A DNA stretch of 64,000 bases, from contig JBMNGH010000008.1 of assembly GCA_050949725.1 (NCBI GenBank), positions 1-64,000 of the forward strand, given 5' to 3'. Both the position numbers and the translations under genes were made by a program. The stretch comes from JBMNGH01 sp050949725 (GTDB taxonomy: Bacteria > Bacillota > Thermosediminibacteria > Thermosediminibacterales > Tepidanaerobacteraceae). Each line of letters opens with the position of its first letter. Position 1 is the stretch's first letter. The notes beneath the pieces were generated by a model that saw only the letters and a program-made list of their open reading frames with translations, did no database searches and was not told where the DNA came from. Of this stretch, positions 54,589 through 62,735 are shown one piece after another.

Positions 54589-55869
54589 ATGTTGCTGTCT
54601 AATAGGATAAAAAACATTATAAAAGTAGCGGTGCTGTGTACGGCGGTATCGCTGCTTTCGTTTTATTTAGGGACAAAGGCTCATGATATCCAGCAATTCA
54701 AAGAAATTAACAATTCTGAAGCAAGCAGTCAAACACACCAAAACAACCAAACATCTCAAAATGGTCAATCATCCCAAGGTGAGGAGTTTTTTTCTGAACA
54801 GAACAAGTATATTGCTGAAGAAGTGAGGCCTATATTAGATGTTATGGAGATTATTCAAAACAGGTTTATCAGAGAGGTAGACACATCACAATTAGTTGAT
54901 GGGGCCATAAAGGGCATGGTGTCAGCCCTGAAGGACCGATACAGCACATACATGAAACCATCGGAGTTCCAGGAGTTTATAAACTCTTTGAACGGTTCAC
55001 TGGAAGGTGTAGGCATCACGATAGGTATAGATGAAAATACTGGAGATATAATTGTCGTATCTCCAATCGAAGGGGGGCCTGCTCACAGGGCAGGTATTTT
55101 ACCGAAGGATAAAATCATAAAAGTTGATGAGACTGATCTAAAAGGAAAAAGCATTGACGAGGCAGTCAATCTCTTGAGGGGTGAAAAGGGTACAAAGGTT
55201 GTTTTACAAATTGAAAGGGCGGGTGTTAAAGAGAGGCTTCAATTTGAACTTGTACGTGAGACTGTCAGATTAAATACCGTAAAGCAAGAAGTATTAGATA
55301 GTCGTATTGGATATATAAAAATTACATCTTTTGACATTCACACTTCTGATGAATTTAGAAAGGCGATTGATAAACTGGACAAACATAATGTCAAAGGCCT
55401 TATTCTAGATTTGCGCAACAATCCGGGTGGTTCGCTACATGAATCGGTAAAGGTCGCTGATCAAATACTAGGTGGCGGGCTGATAGTCTATACCGTTGAC
55501 AGAAATAAAAATAAACGAGAAGAGTACTATTCTGACTCCCAAAAGGTGTCTTTGCCATTGGTTGTGCTCATCAATGAAAACAGTGCTAGTGCTGCTGAAA
55601 TTGTTGCGGGTGCAGTAAAGGATCACGGTGCTGGAGTGCTCGTGGGAACCAAAACTTTTGGCAAAGGTTCTGTCCAAGAGCTTGAGCCTCTAGAGGACGG
55701 TTCGGGCATAAAGCTTACTGTTGCTAATTATCATATTCCAAGTGGCCGTTGTATCGATGGAATCGGAATTGAACCGAACATAACTGTCGAATTGGGCAAA
55801 AACATGAATCCTCTTGCTCTAAAAAGGCAAGATGATACCCAGCTCAAAAGGGCTTTGGAAATGTTTTGA
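54589..55869 (+). CDS. ctpA: Carboxyl-terminal processing protease (S41)
   Basis: 426 residues. N-terminal membrane anchor (about 8-27), a Ser/Gln/Asn-rich linker, PDZ domain (about 135-215, GSLEGVGITIGID), then the S41 core with catalytic Ser in NSASAAEIVAGA (near 331-342) and Lys in TKTFGKGSVQ. It probably degrades or processes exported proteins. Next to ftsEX and the M23 gene it may control hydrolase levels. Confidence 0.93.
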   Translation: MLLSNRIKNIIKVAVLCTAVSLLSFYLGTKAHDIQQFKEINNSEASSQTHQNNQTSQNGQSSQGEEFFSEQNKYIAEEVRPILDVMEIIQNRFIREVDTSQLVDGAIKGMVSALKDRYSTYMKPSEFQEFINSLNGSLEGVGITIGIDENTGDIIVVSPIEGGPAHRAGILPKDKIIKVDETDLKGKSIDEAVNLLRGEKGTKVVLQIERAGVKERLQFELVRETVRLNTVKQEVLDSRIGYIKITSFDIHTSDEFRKAIDKLDKHNVKGLILDLRNNPGGSLHESVKVADQILGGGLIVYTVDRNKNKREEYYSDSQKVSLPLVVLINENSASAAEIVAGAVKDHGAGVLVGTKTFGKGSVQELEPLEDGSGIKLTVANYHIPSGRCIDGIGIEPNITVELGKNMNPLALKRQDDTQLKRALEMF

Positions 55870-55880
55870 ACTCCACATCT

Positions 55881-56525
55881 TTATCGAAGCAACTCATTTA
55901 GCATATTCTCAGCAGGGTCTATTATTGGAATCGATAAATAATGTTTCAGCTCTTCCTTTAAGTAAGGAAAATGCGTGCAGCCGAGCAGGAGTGCGCTTGG
56001 CTCAGAACTTTTTGGGCATAGTTTGTGTAGTGAAAAATCCTTAATTATCCTATCCGGAGGCCTTAATTCTTCGATTGCTTTTACGACTGGCAGCAAGGAT
56101 ACACCGATAATTTGAATTAATGGATTATGTTTGTAGAATATTTTTTCGATATTTTCAAGGCATTGGCCGTTTGCAGCCCAAATGACAAGTGATTTGACAT
56201 TTATTGAAAACCTTTTATATACATCTAAAGGGGTTACGAGTGATGTGTTCGGGTTTAGCCTATTTATCAAATCGATGTCAATAGCTGCTGAAAGAGAATT
56301 ACAGTAAATCATCGTTTTAAAGACACCTTGTCCTTCCAGTTTCTTGATTATGAAACTTACTTTATTAGTGAGCTCATCAGGATTTAGGTACTGAAGCCTG
56401 TTTTGTTCTTGTGGATCTGAGGCAGTAGATAAACCTACTGCCCTCAGACCGTTTTGTTTTACGAAATTGACACCTAGCATAGTATCTATAGGTGTACCTG
56501 CAATCACGCCAATTCTTTTTGACAT
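55881..56525 (-). CDS. Aspartate/glutamate-racemase-family protein
   Basis: 214 residues. Two catalytic Cys positions of the family are present, in MIYCNSLSAAID and LLGCTHFPYLKEEL, so racemase chemistry is feasible. It follows metQ in the minus-strand methionine-uptake operon with a 48-base gap and no visible terminator. MetNIQ systems can import D-methionine, so an amino acid racemase acting on it is possible but unproven; aspartate or glutamate are the default substrates. The ATG at 56525 has a weak ribosome site. Confidence 0.75.
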   Translation of the reverse strand: MSKRIGVIAGTPIDTMLGVNFVKQNGLRAVGLSTASDPQEQNRLQYLNPDELTNKVSFIIKKLEGQGVFKTMIYCNSLSAAIDIDLINRLNPNTSLVTPLDVYKRFSINVKSLVIWAANGQCLENIEKIFYKHNPLIQIIGVSLLPVVKAIEELRPPDRIIKDFSLHKLCPKSSEPSALLLGCTHFPYLKEELKHYLSIPIIDPAENMLNELLR

Positions 56526-56573
56526 TTTGACCAACCCAATCAATCTTAATAATCTTTAGTCCTGGAGGTTCGT

Positions 56574-57458
56574 CTAGAATGCGGGGACAACTGCACCCTT
56601 ATAATTTTCTTCGATAAATTTTTTCACGTCAGGTGAATTTAGAGTCTCTGCAAGCTTTTTAAGTTCGGGACGTTCCTCATCACCTTTGCGTATAGCAAGG
56701 ATGTTCACGTAAGGAGAATCTGCTGATTCGATCACATAAGCGTCTTCAGTTGGCACAAGACCTGCTTCCAGGGCATAATTCGTATTGATAACGGCGGCAT
56801 CCACGTCGTCAAGTACTCTTGGGAGCATTGCTGCTTCAAGTTCTGACAAATTAATTTTCTTTGGATTTTCAGCTATATCTGCAACCGTTGCATTTATACC
56901 TGCTCCATCTTTTAACATTATGATGCCAGCAGACTGCAAGAGAAGCAAAGCCCTACCGCCATTTGTTGGGTCATTGGGGATAGCTATTGTGGCACCTTCT
57001 TTAAGTTCATTTAGGAGATCAATAGTTTCACCTTCTTTTAACTCTTTAATGTCCTTGAGCTTTTTAGAATAAAGACCCATTGGTTCAATATGGACCTTTG
57101 CTGTATAAGTTAGGTCAAGGTTATGATCTTTTGAGAAGACTTCAAGATATGGGATGTGCTGAAAATAATTAGCATCTATGTCTTTATCCGCCAGACGCAG
57201 GTTTGGCTGGTTATAATCCGTAAACTCCACAATTTCCAGGGTTATTCCTTCTTTTTCCAGCATGGGTTTTACAACATTGAGAATTTCTGCGTGCGGAACA
57301 GGTGAGGCGCCTACCTTAATCACAGTATTTTGAGGTTGTTCTTCGGCCTGATTTTGTGATTCGTTGCTTTGAGGCTCTTTTGATCCATTTCCTCCACATC
57401 CCGCGATTAAAGCTGTTAAAAGAGCTAAGATGAGTAGTAATGTTAAAGTTTTTTTCAT
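56574..57458 (-). CDS. metQ: Methionine ABC transporter substrate-binding lipoprotein
   Basis: 294 residues. Lipoprotein signal with lipobox LIAGC (Cys 21), an N/Q/E-rich linker, then the NlpA/MetQ fold: VGASPVPHAEILN, DIDANYFQHIPYLE, IPNDPTNGGRALLLL. It captures methionine outside the membrane for MetNI. AGGAGGAG lies before the ATG. Confidence 0.93.
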   Translation of the reverse strand: MKKTLTLLLILALLTALIAGCGGNGSKEPQSNESQNQAEEQPQNTVIKVGASPVPHAEILNVVKPMLEKEGITLEIVEFTDYNQPNLRLADKDIDANYFQHIPYLEVFSKDHNLDLTYTAKVHIEPMGLYSKKLKDIKELKEGETIDLLNELKEGATIAIPNDPTNGGRALLLLQSAGIIMLKDGAGINATVADIAENPKKINLSELEAAMLPRVLDDVDAAVINTNYALEAGLVPTEDAYVIESADSPYVNILAIRKGDEERPELKKLAETLNSPDVKKFIEENYKGAVVPAF

Positions 57459-57486
57459 TTTTTTTCTCCTCCTGAAATTAATTTTG

Positions 57487-58131
57487 TTAACGATTTTTTG
57501 ATACTTGTCTTACTAATTTATCTCCAACTATTTGCATGACTTGGACCATGACAACGAGAATGACAACAGTGCAAACCATCACATCATACATGAAACGCTG
57601 ATAGCCATATCTCACTGCAAGGTCTCCAAGACCACCCCCTCCTAAAACACCTGCCATTGCTGAATATCCCACAAGATTTATGGCGGTTATCGTAATTCCT
57701 GATACCATTGAAGGAAGGGCCTCGGGGATAAGTACTTTTGTAATTATTTGATACGGAGAAGCCCCCATTGATTGAGCTGCTTCAATTATGCCTTTTTCCA
57801 CCTCTCTGAGAGCGGTTTCAGTTATTCTTGCCATAAAGGGTATTGCTGCTATTGAGAGGGGTACAATCGATGCGGTCGTTCCTATTGCCTTCCCCACAAT
57901 AAGCCTTGTAAGAGGGATTAGAAGGAATAATAGAATGACAAAGGGAATGGATCTAAATATGTTGACAATTGTACCCAATATTTTATTTAAAATCTGGTTT
58001 TCCACTATCTGATCCTTATCTGTTACCATTAGGAGGATACCTAAAGGAATACCGAATATGGAAGCTATAATAACTGAGATAATTACCATGTATAGGCTTT
58101 GCCATGAAGCTATTAAAAGTAAATTCACCAT
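57487..58131 (-). CDS. metI: Methionine ABC transporter permease
   Basis: 214 residues with five to six membrane helices and the EAA loop (AAQSMGASPYQIITKVLIPEA). ATG at 58131 is immediately after the metN stop, with GAGGTGATCG as ribosome site; a TTG at 58140 would overlap metN. Confidence 0.93.
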   Translation of the reverse strand: MVNLLLIASWQSLYMVIISVIIASIFGIPLGILLMVTDKDQIVENQILNKILGTIVNIFRSIPFVILLFLLIPLTRLIVGKAIGTTASIVPLSIAAIPFMARITETALREVEKGIIEAAQSMGASPYQIITKVLIPEALPSMVSGITITAINLVGYSAMAGVLGGGGLGDLAVRYGYQRFMYDVMVCTVVILVVMVQVMQIVGDKLVRQVSKNR

Positions 58132-58132
58132 T

Positions 58133-59167
58133 TCAATCAATTTCGATCACCTCCACATTTAGACCAAGTTGCTTCAAATAGTTAAAGGCATTGTCCGCTC
58201 TACTATTATTGCCCCTAAGCTCCACTACGAGCGTTCCGTAAGATGTATCCCGAATGTTGTCTATGTTTCCGTAAATAATGTTTACATCAATATCATATTT
58301 TCTAATGATGGTTGAAATAATAGGCTGAGCTGTTACTTCACCAAAAAAGGTTATCTTGATTATTTTTCCCTCTAACTTGCCTCGATCGAGATTTCTAATC
58401 CTTTCTTTGAGCTCTTCGGGTATATCTGATAGGGTTACAGACTTTAAAAAGTTCCGAGCTGTTTGTGTTTTAGGATTTGAAAATAAATCCAGGAGGGGGG
58501 CACATTCCACAACTCGACTTTTATCAATAACCGCAACAGTATCACAAACCTGTTTTATAACATTCATTTCATGTGTAATCAACACAATTGTGATCCCCAT
58601 TTTTTTATTGATGTCTTTTAACAAATCCAAAATAGAAAGGGTTGTTTGAGGATCGAGGGCTGACGTCGCCTCATCGCACAGCAGAACTTTTGGCTCGTTT
58701 GCAAGGGCTCTGGCTATACCCACTCGCTGTTTCTGACCACCTGAAAGCTGTGATGGATAACTATTGGCTTTATCAGAAAGACCTACAAGTTCTAGCAAAT
58801 TGCTTACTTTTAAATCAATATCTTCTTTGTCGACCCCGGCAATTTCAAGAGGGAAAGATATATTTCCCCAAACACTTCTTGAAGAAAGCAGGTTAAAGTG
58901 CTGGAAAATCATGCCTATTTTTTTTCTGTGTTCTTTTAGTTCGTTAGGTGTGAGCTGCGTCATTTCTGTTCCATCTATTTCTATGGAACCTGATGTCGGC
59001 CTTTCCAGCATATTAATACATCTCAAAAGTGTGCTCTTCCCAGCGCCGCTTAAACCTATTACGCCGAAAATATCACCTTTTTTTATATGTAGTGTTATGC
59101 GGTCGAGTGCCAGCACATCACCCGCATCTGAATGAAACACCTTAGTAAGATCTTTTATAAATATCAT
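58133..59167 (-). CDS. metN: Methionine ABC transporter ATP-binding protein
   Basis: 344 residues. Walker A GLSGAGKST, signature LSGGQKQRVGIARAL, Walker B VLLCDEATSALDP, and a C-terminal ACT-like NIL domain (about 265-344), which senses methionine in MetN. First gene behind the SAM-I riboswitch. Confidence 0.95.
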   Translation of the reverse strand: MIFIKDLTKVFHSDAGDVLALDRITLHIKKGDIFGVIGLSGAGKSTLLRCINMLERPTSGSIEIDGTEMTQLTPNELKEHRKKIGMIFQHFNLLSSRSVWGNISFPLEIAGVDKEDIDLKVSNLLELVGLSDKANSYPSQLSGGQKQRVGIARALANEPKVLLCDEATSALDPQTTLSILDLLKDINKKMGITIVLITHEMNVIKQVCDTVAVIDKSRVVECAPLLDLFSNPKTQTARNFLKSVTLSDIPEELKERIRNLDRGKLEGKIIKITFFGEVTAQPIISTIIRKYDIDVNIIYGNIDNIRDTSYGTLVVELRGNNSRADNAFNYLKQLGLNVEVIEID

Positions 59168-59197
59168 TTAGGCACATCCTTTGTTTGAAAATAAAAA

Positions 59198-59221
59198 CCC
59201 CTTCTGACAAGCAAGAAGAGG
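59198..59221 (-). terminator. Riboswitch-controlled terminator before metN
   Basis: On the minus strand CCTCTTCT/AGAAGGGG form an 8-bp stem (one G-U) followed by TTTTTATTTT. Bases complementary to 59202-59209 occur at 59242-59249 inside the aptamer (TTCTGACA with TGTCAGAA), giving the competing antiterminator. Confidence 0.88.
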
Positions 59222-59233
59222 TATGAAAAAACC

Positions 59234-59346
59234 CTCTCATCTGTCAGAACTTAAGTTCTGCAGGAATTAGCACCGCTGCAGCAGTTTTTAAGCTGCCGGT
59301 TGCCGGGCTTCATCGGGCCAGTCCCTCAGCCTGCTCTTGATAAGAG
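59234..59346 (-). promoter_or_regulatory. SAM-I (S-box) riboswitch aptamer
   Basis: Read on the minus strand: P1 arms CTCTTATC and GATGAGAG, the conserved AGCAGGCTGAGGGACTGGCC and CGATGAAGCCCGGCAACC blocks, a P3 arm, and GGTGCTAATTCCTGCAG before P4. This is a textbook S-box. With S-adenosylmethionine bound, P1 forms, the antiterminator is lost and metNIQ is switched off. Confidence 0.97.
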
Positions 59347-59376
59347 TTTTTTTATTCGCTTTTTTTGATTGTATAA

Positions 59377-59405
59377 AGAATAGCACTGTTTAATTTTTTT
59401 GTCAA
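59377..59405 (-). promoter_or_regulatory. Sigma-A promoter of the met operon
   Basis: Minus strand: perfect TTGACA (59400-59405), 17-base spacer, TATTCT (59377-59382). Transcription would begin about 25 bases before the S-box. Confidence 0.8.
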
Positions 59406-59628
59406 TAGCTCTCGCAAGTTATTGTAATTTTTTTTTGATAAAGTCAATCTTTCCATAAAACGAGGGAGGATTATTTTAAATGGATACAGAATAAGAATAG
59501 TAATTCTTATTTTCTAGATGTTTCCATATATTTTTATTGTCAAATCTCACAATACAAAATTACTCACTATAGGGATTCACTTTACGCATATTCTGCTCAT
59601 AATCTTGCTAAAATAACGGGGCAACGAT

Positions 59629-59672
59629 CCTATTTATCATAATGATAAAATATTATCATTATGATAAATAGG
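59629..59672. promoter_or_regulatory. Tandem palindromes, probable upstream activator site for the sigma-54 operon
   Basis: A 44-base perfect inverted repeat (20-bp arms, 4-base centre) that also reads as two 15-bp 7-1-7 palindromes: TTATCATAATGATAA (59634-59648) and TTATCATTATGATAA (59653-59667), centres 19 bp apart (about two helical turns). A third, degenerate copy, TTATCATTCTGATAT, lies at 59722-59736. They sit about 160-200 bases upstream of the sigma-54 start site, where enhancer-binding proteins bind. Their Fur/PerR-box-like form is an alternative reading. Confidence 0.6.
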
Positions 59673-59821
59673 TTTCATTGTTTTACGGTCATACAGTTTC
59701 AATAGACATACACCATATGAATTATCATTCTGATATTTTGTGACACTTCTTTGTCAAAGACTAATATAGCATTGGCAAGTTAGGTTCTTAATAATTCTAG
59801 TTTCTTATACTATTTGGTTTT

Positions 59822-59838
59822 TTGGCATGCTTATTGCT
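59822..59838 (+). promoter_or_regulatory. Sigma-54 (-24/-12) promoter for the permease-Grd operon
   Basis: TTGGCATGCTTATTGCT keeps the GG (59824-59825) and GC (59836-59837) dinucleotides with exactly 10 bases between, matching TGGCACG-N4-TTGCW at all but one position. Start of transcription is expected near 59849, giving a leader of about 137 bases. No sigma-A promoter of similar quality was seen before the permease. Confidence 0.78.
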
Positions 59839-59985
59839 TTTTATATTATTAATACTTTTTAATTGATATTTTAAATGGACAATTGTTTAAAAGGGGTGGT
59901 TATTATGAAATAGATATAAAATTGCTTAATATATCCTGGCCTTTATAAATACTTATTATTGACTAACTCTGGATTGGAGGCGTAT

Positions 59986-61368
59986 ATGATGAAGGAGCCC
60001 AAGGGTGTAGGATTAAAAACCGGTGCACTTAAACTAAATGACTGTATTATGATGGCAATCGGAGGAATGGTTGGAAGTGCCATTTATTCGCTGTCAGGCG
60101 TTACGTATTCACTTGCAGGTCCTGCAGCCGTTTTATCCTGGATTATATCAGGTGTAATTACGCTCATTTATGCGATGAACGTTGCAGAACTTGCCACAAT
60201 ATATCCCAAATCGGGTGGAGTATATATTTATCCGTATGAGGTATTGGGAAGGACTAATGGCCAAAAGAGCTTCTGGGGATGGTTCACCGCATGGTCAAGG
60301 CTGGCATCCGTCATTGGGGGTGCTGCATTTTCGGCAATATATGTTTCGTACTATCTGAAAGCACTCATACCCGCTGCTGAAAACTATCAGGTCCTACTCG
60401 GTGTATTGGCCGTCATAGTATGTTGGCTGCTAAACATCCTCGGCGTGAAGCTGTTAAGTCGGATTAACAAGGGGCTGACCGCAACTTTGATGACGATTTC
60501 TGTCATATTTATCATAATGTGCCTACCCAAGTTTAATGTGGCTCACTTTAGGCCTTTCTTTGGGCAGGGGACGGCAGGCACACAAGGATTTCTTGCTTCA
60601 ATTCCAATATCGATGGTAGCGTATGGGTCAATATTAGCGATTGCCAGTGTCGCAGAGGAAATCGAAAATCCGCAGGTAAACATTCCTAAAGCAACTGGTT
60701 ATTCTGCGTTTGCAACTATTGCCATGTATACACTGATGCTGCTGGCCACATTTGGTCTTGTCCCTGCAAGCAGTTTTGCAGACAATCATTTTGCGATGTA
60801 TGCACCGATGGATTTTGCCATCGTCCAGGCAATGCCTCAGCATATTTGGCTTTCTAAGCTAATATCCATCGGAGCGTTTTTAGCATTGATGACTACAATT
60901 CTGATTTTGGTCATGGAATCGGGTAGAATTGTGATGGCATCGGCAAAGCTCGGGCTTTTGCCAAAATCTCTTGCAAATATTAACGAAAAGACGAATATAC
61001 CCACCAACGCATTGACTTTGTGTTCATTAGTAACTGCGATAATCGCAGCTTTTCCTCAGTTTACTCAGACTATAATTAATTCAGGGGCATTTTGTTCTGG
61101 GGTTGTTGTTATAATGATCGTTATAACTCTTATTGTAAATAGATCTAAAAAAGTTACAGTTCCCGGTGCCTTTAGAACTCCAGGAGGTTTGTTATTCCCA
61201 ATTATTTCATTGATAATCGTTGTCCTGACATTGACGCAATTAGAAGCAAGTTCATTTGTTGTGACCGCTTGGTGGTATGTTGTAGGTCTAGTAATCTTCC
61301 TCCTCGGTTATCTATTCAGCATCAAGCGGCTGGAGCAATCAGGCATCTCAGATAGTATCAGCAAGTAA
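59986..61368 (+). CDS. APC-superfamily amino acid/amine permease
   Basis: 460 residues, 12 membrane segments. The APC N-terminus is clear (LNDCIMMAIGGMVGSAIYSL), with SLAGPAAVLSWIISG and ASVAEEIENPQVNIPKA typical of the family. ATG 59986 is 7 bases after GGAGG; an earlier TTG-type start would overlap the leader. Placed first in the operon with Grd-type reductase genes, it most likely imports the reductase substrate. An APC rather than a BCCT carrier argues against glycine betaine. Confidence 0.9.
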   Translation: MMKEPKGVGLKTGALKLNDCIMMAIGGMVGSAIYSLSGVTYSLAGPAAVLSWIISGVITLIYAMNVAELATIYPKSGGVYIYPYEVLGRTNGQKSFWGWFTAWSRLASVIGGAAFSAIYVSYYLKALIPAAENYQVLLGVLAVIVCWLLNILGVKLLSRINKGLTATLMTISVIFIIMCLPKFNVAHFRPFFGQGTAGTQGFLASIPISMVAYGSILAIASVAEEIENPQVNIPKATGYSAFATIAMYTLMLLATFGLVPASSFADNHFAMYAPMDFAIVQAMPQHIWLSKLISIGAFLALMTTILILVMESGRIVMASAKLGLLPKSLANINEKTNIPTNALTLCSLVTAIIAAFPQFTQTIINSGAFCSGVVVIMIVITLIVNRSKKVTVPGAFRTPGGLLFPIISLIIVVLTLTQLEASSFVVTAWWYVVGLVIFLLGYLFSIKRLEQSGISDSISK

Positions 61369-61388
61369 TTGATAACCCAGGAAAGGAG

Positions 61389-62732
61389 ATGGTTACACTG
61401 AGAAAGTTTAAGGCTTTGTATTATATAAATCAGTTTTATGCAGGTGTAGGAGGAGAAGAAAAAGCCGATGTAGGCTTAATGGTGTTTGATGAAAAAAAGG
61501 GACCGGCAATCGGTATTGAAAAATTCTGGGACGGTCAAATGGAAGTTGTCAAGACATTGGCTTGCGGCGACAACTATATTAATGCGGATGAGAGTTACGA
61601 ACAGGTAAAAAAATCAGTTGAACAACTAGTAAAAGAAGTCAAGCCGAATGTTTTTATAGCAGGTCCTGCATTTAATGCCGGGAGATATGGTGTTGCTTGT
61701 GCAAAACTTTGCGATTTCGTCAGAAAAGAGCTGCAAGTTCCTAGCATAACGGGAATGCATATAGAAAACCCTGCCGTATCTATGTTTGTAAAAGACAATT
61801 ATATCGTGTCGACTTCTGAAACCGCTGCTGGTATGGGTGCAGCCCTTCCGGTAATGGCTTCAATGGCATTGAAGCTGGCAAAAGGAGATAAGATTGGGCC
61901 TGCGCTCAAAGAAGGCTACATTCCAACAGGTCATCGATATAATGAATACCACGAAAAAAAAGGAGCAGAAAGGGTTGTAGAACTTTTATTAAAAAAGCTG
62001 AAAGGAGAACCGTATGTAACCGAGATTCCAATAAGGAAATTTGAACAACAAGCTGCTGCACCGCCTTTGACAAACACTTCTGATTCTTTGATTGCGATCG
62101 TTACAACGGGAGGCCTTGTGCCAAAAGGAAATCCTGACAATCTCAGGCAGGCGTTTTCCACTACTTTTGCTAAATATGATATTGAAAACCTTGTGTCTGT
62201 TCCTGCAGGAGATTACGAATCTATACACGGTGGGTATGATACAACAAACATCAATTTAGACCCCAATAGACTGGTGCCTCTCGATGAATTGAGGAATCTA
62301 GAAAAAGAAGGAAAAATCAAGGGCATTTATAAGTATTTTTATACAACTTGCGGTATAGGAACTAACGTAAAGAATTCTACAGATATTGGAAAAAGAATTG
62401 CCGAAGAACTGAAAGAGGCAAATGTAGATGCGGTGATACTTACCTCAACCTGAGGAACGTGTACTCGTTGCGGTGCAACGATAACAAAGGTGCTTGACAA
62501 GGCAGGAATACCGGCTGCCCTCATTACGGCGTTCTCCTCAATAGCATTAAATGTTAAAGCAAACAGAATCATTTTCGGAGGTCACTTCACAAGTCCTGTA
62601 GGAAACCCCGAACTGCCACCTGACCGTGAAGGTCATTATAGGCGGATTATTCTTGAAAAAGCACTGGAAGCGCTAACAACTGAAATAAAAGAACCGACGA
62701 TATTTTATGTAGATTCTGGTAAGGAGGGGTGA
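61389..62732 (+). CDS. Glycine/sarcosine/betaine-reductase-type selenoprotein B subunit (UGA read as selenocysteine)
   Basis: 447 residues when the in-frame TGA at 62451-62453 is read as Sec (residue 355); without it the frame ends at LTST. The context TST-U-GTCTRCGA is the active-site motif of GrdB/GrdF/GrdH. Other family marks are YYINQFYAGVGGEEKAD at the start, AGPAFNAGRYGVAC, TGGLVPKGNP and HGGYDT. These enzymes reductively split the C-N bond of an amine substrate, passing a Sec-carboxymethyl group to GrdA. The segment after the Sec site (ITAFSSIALNVKANRIIFGG) is unlike the GrdB consensus as I recall it, suggesting a different substrate. GGAG abuts the ATG, so the true start may be slightly downstream. 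Confidence 0.9.
62466..62480 (+). promoter_or_regulatory. Bacterial SECIS-like hairpin after the Sec UGA
   Basis: CGTTGC-GGT-GCAACG is a perfect 6-bp stem with a GGU triloop beginning 12 bases after the UGA. The distance and the GGU in the loop resemble the E. coli fdhF SECIS apical hairpin that SelB binds. It is inside the coding sequence. Confidence 0.7.
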
Positions 62733-62735
62733 TAT

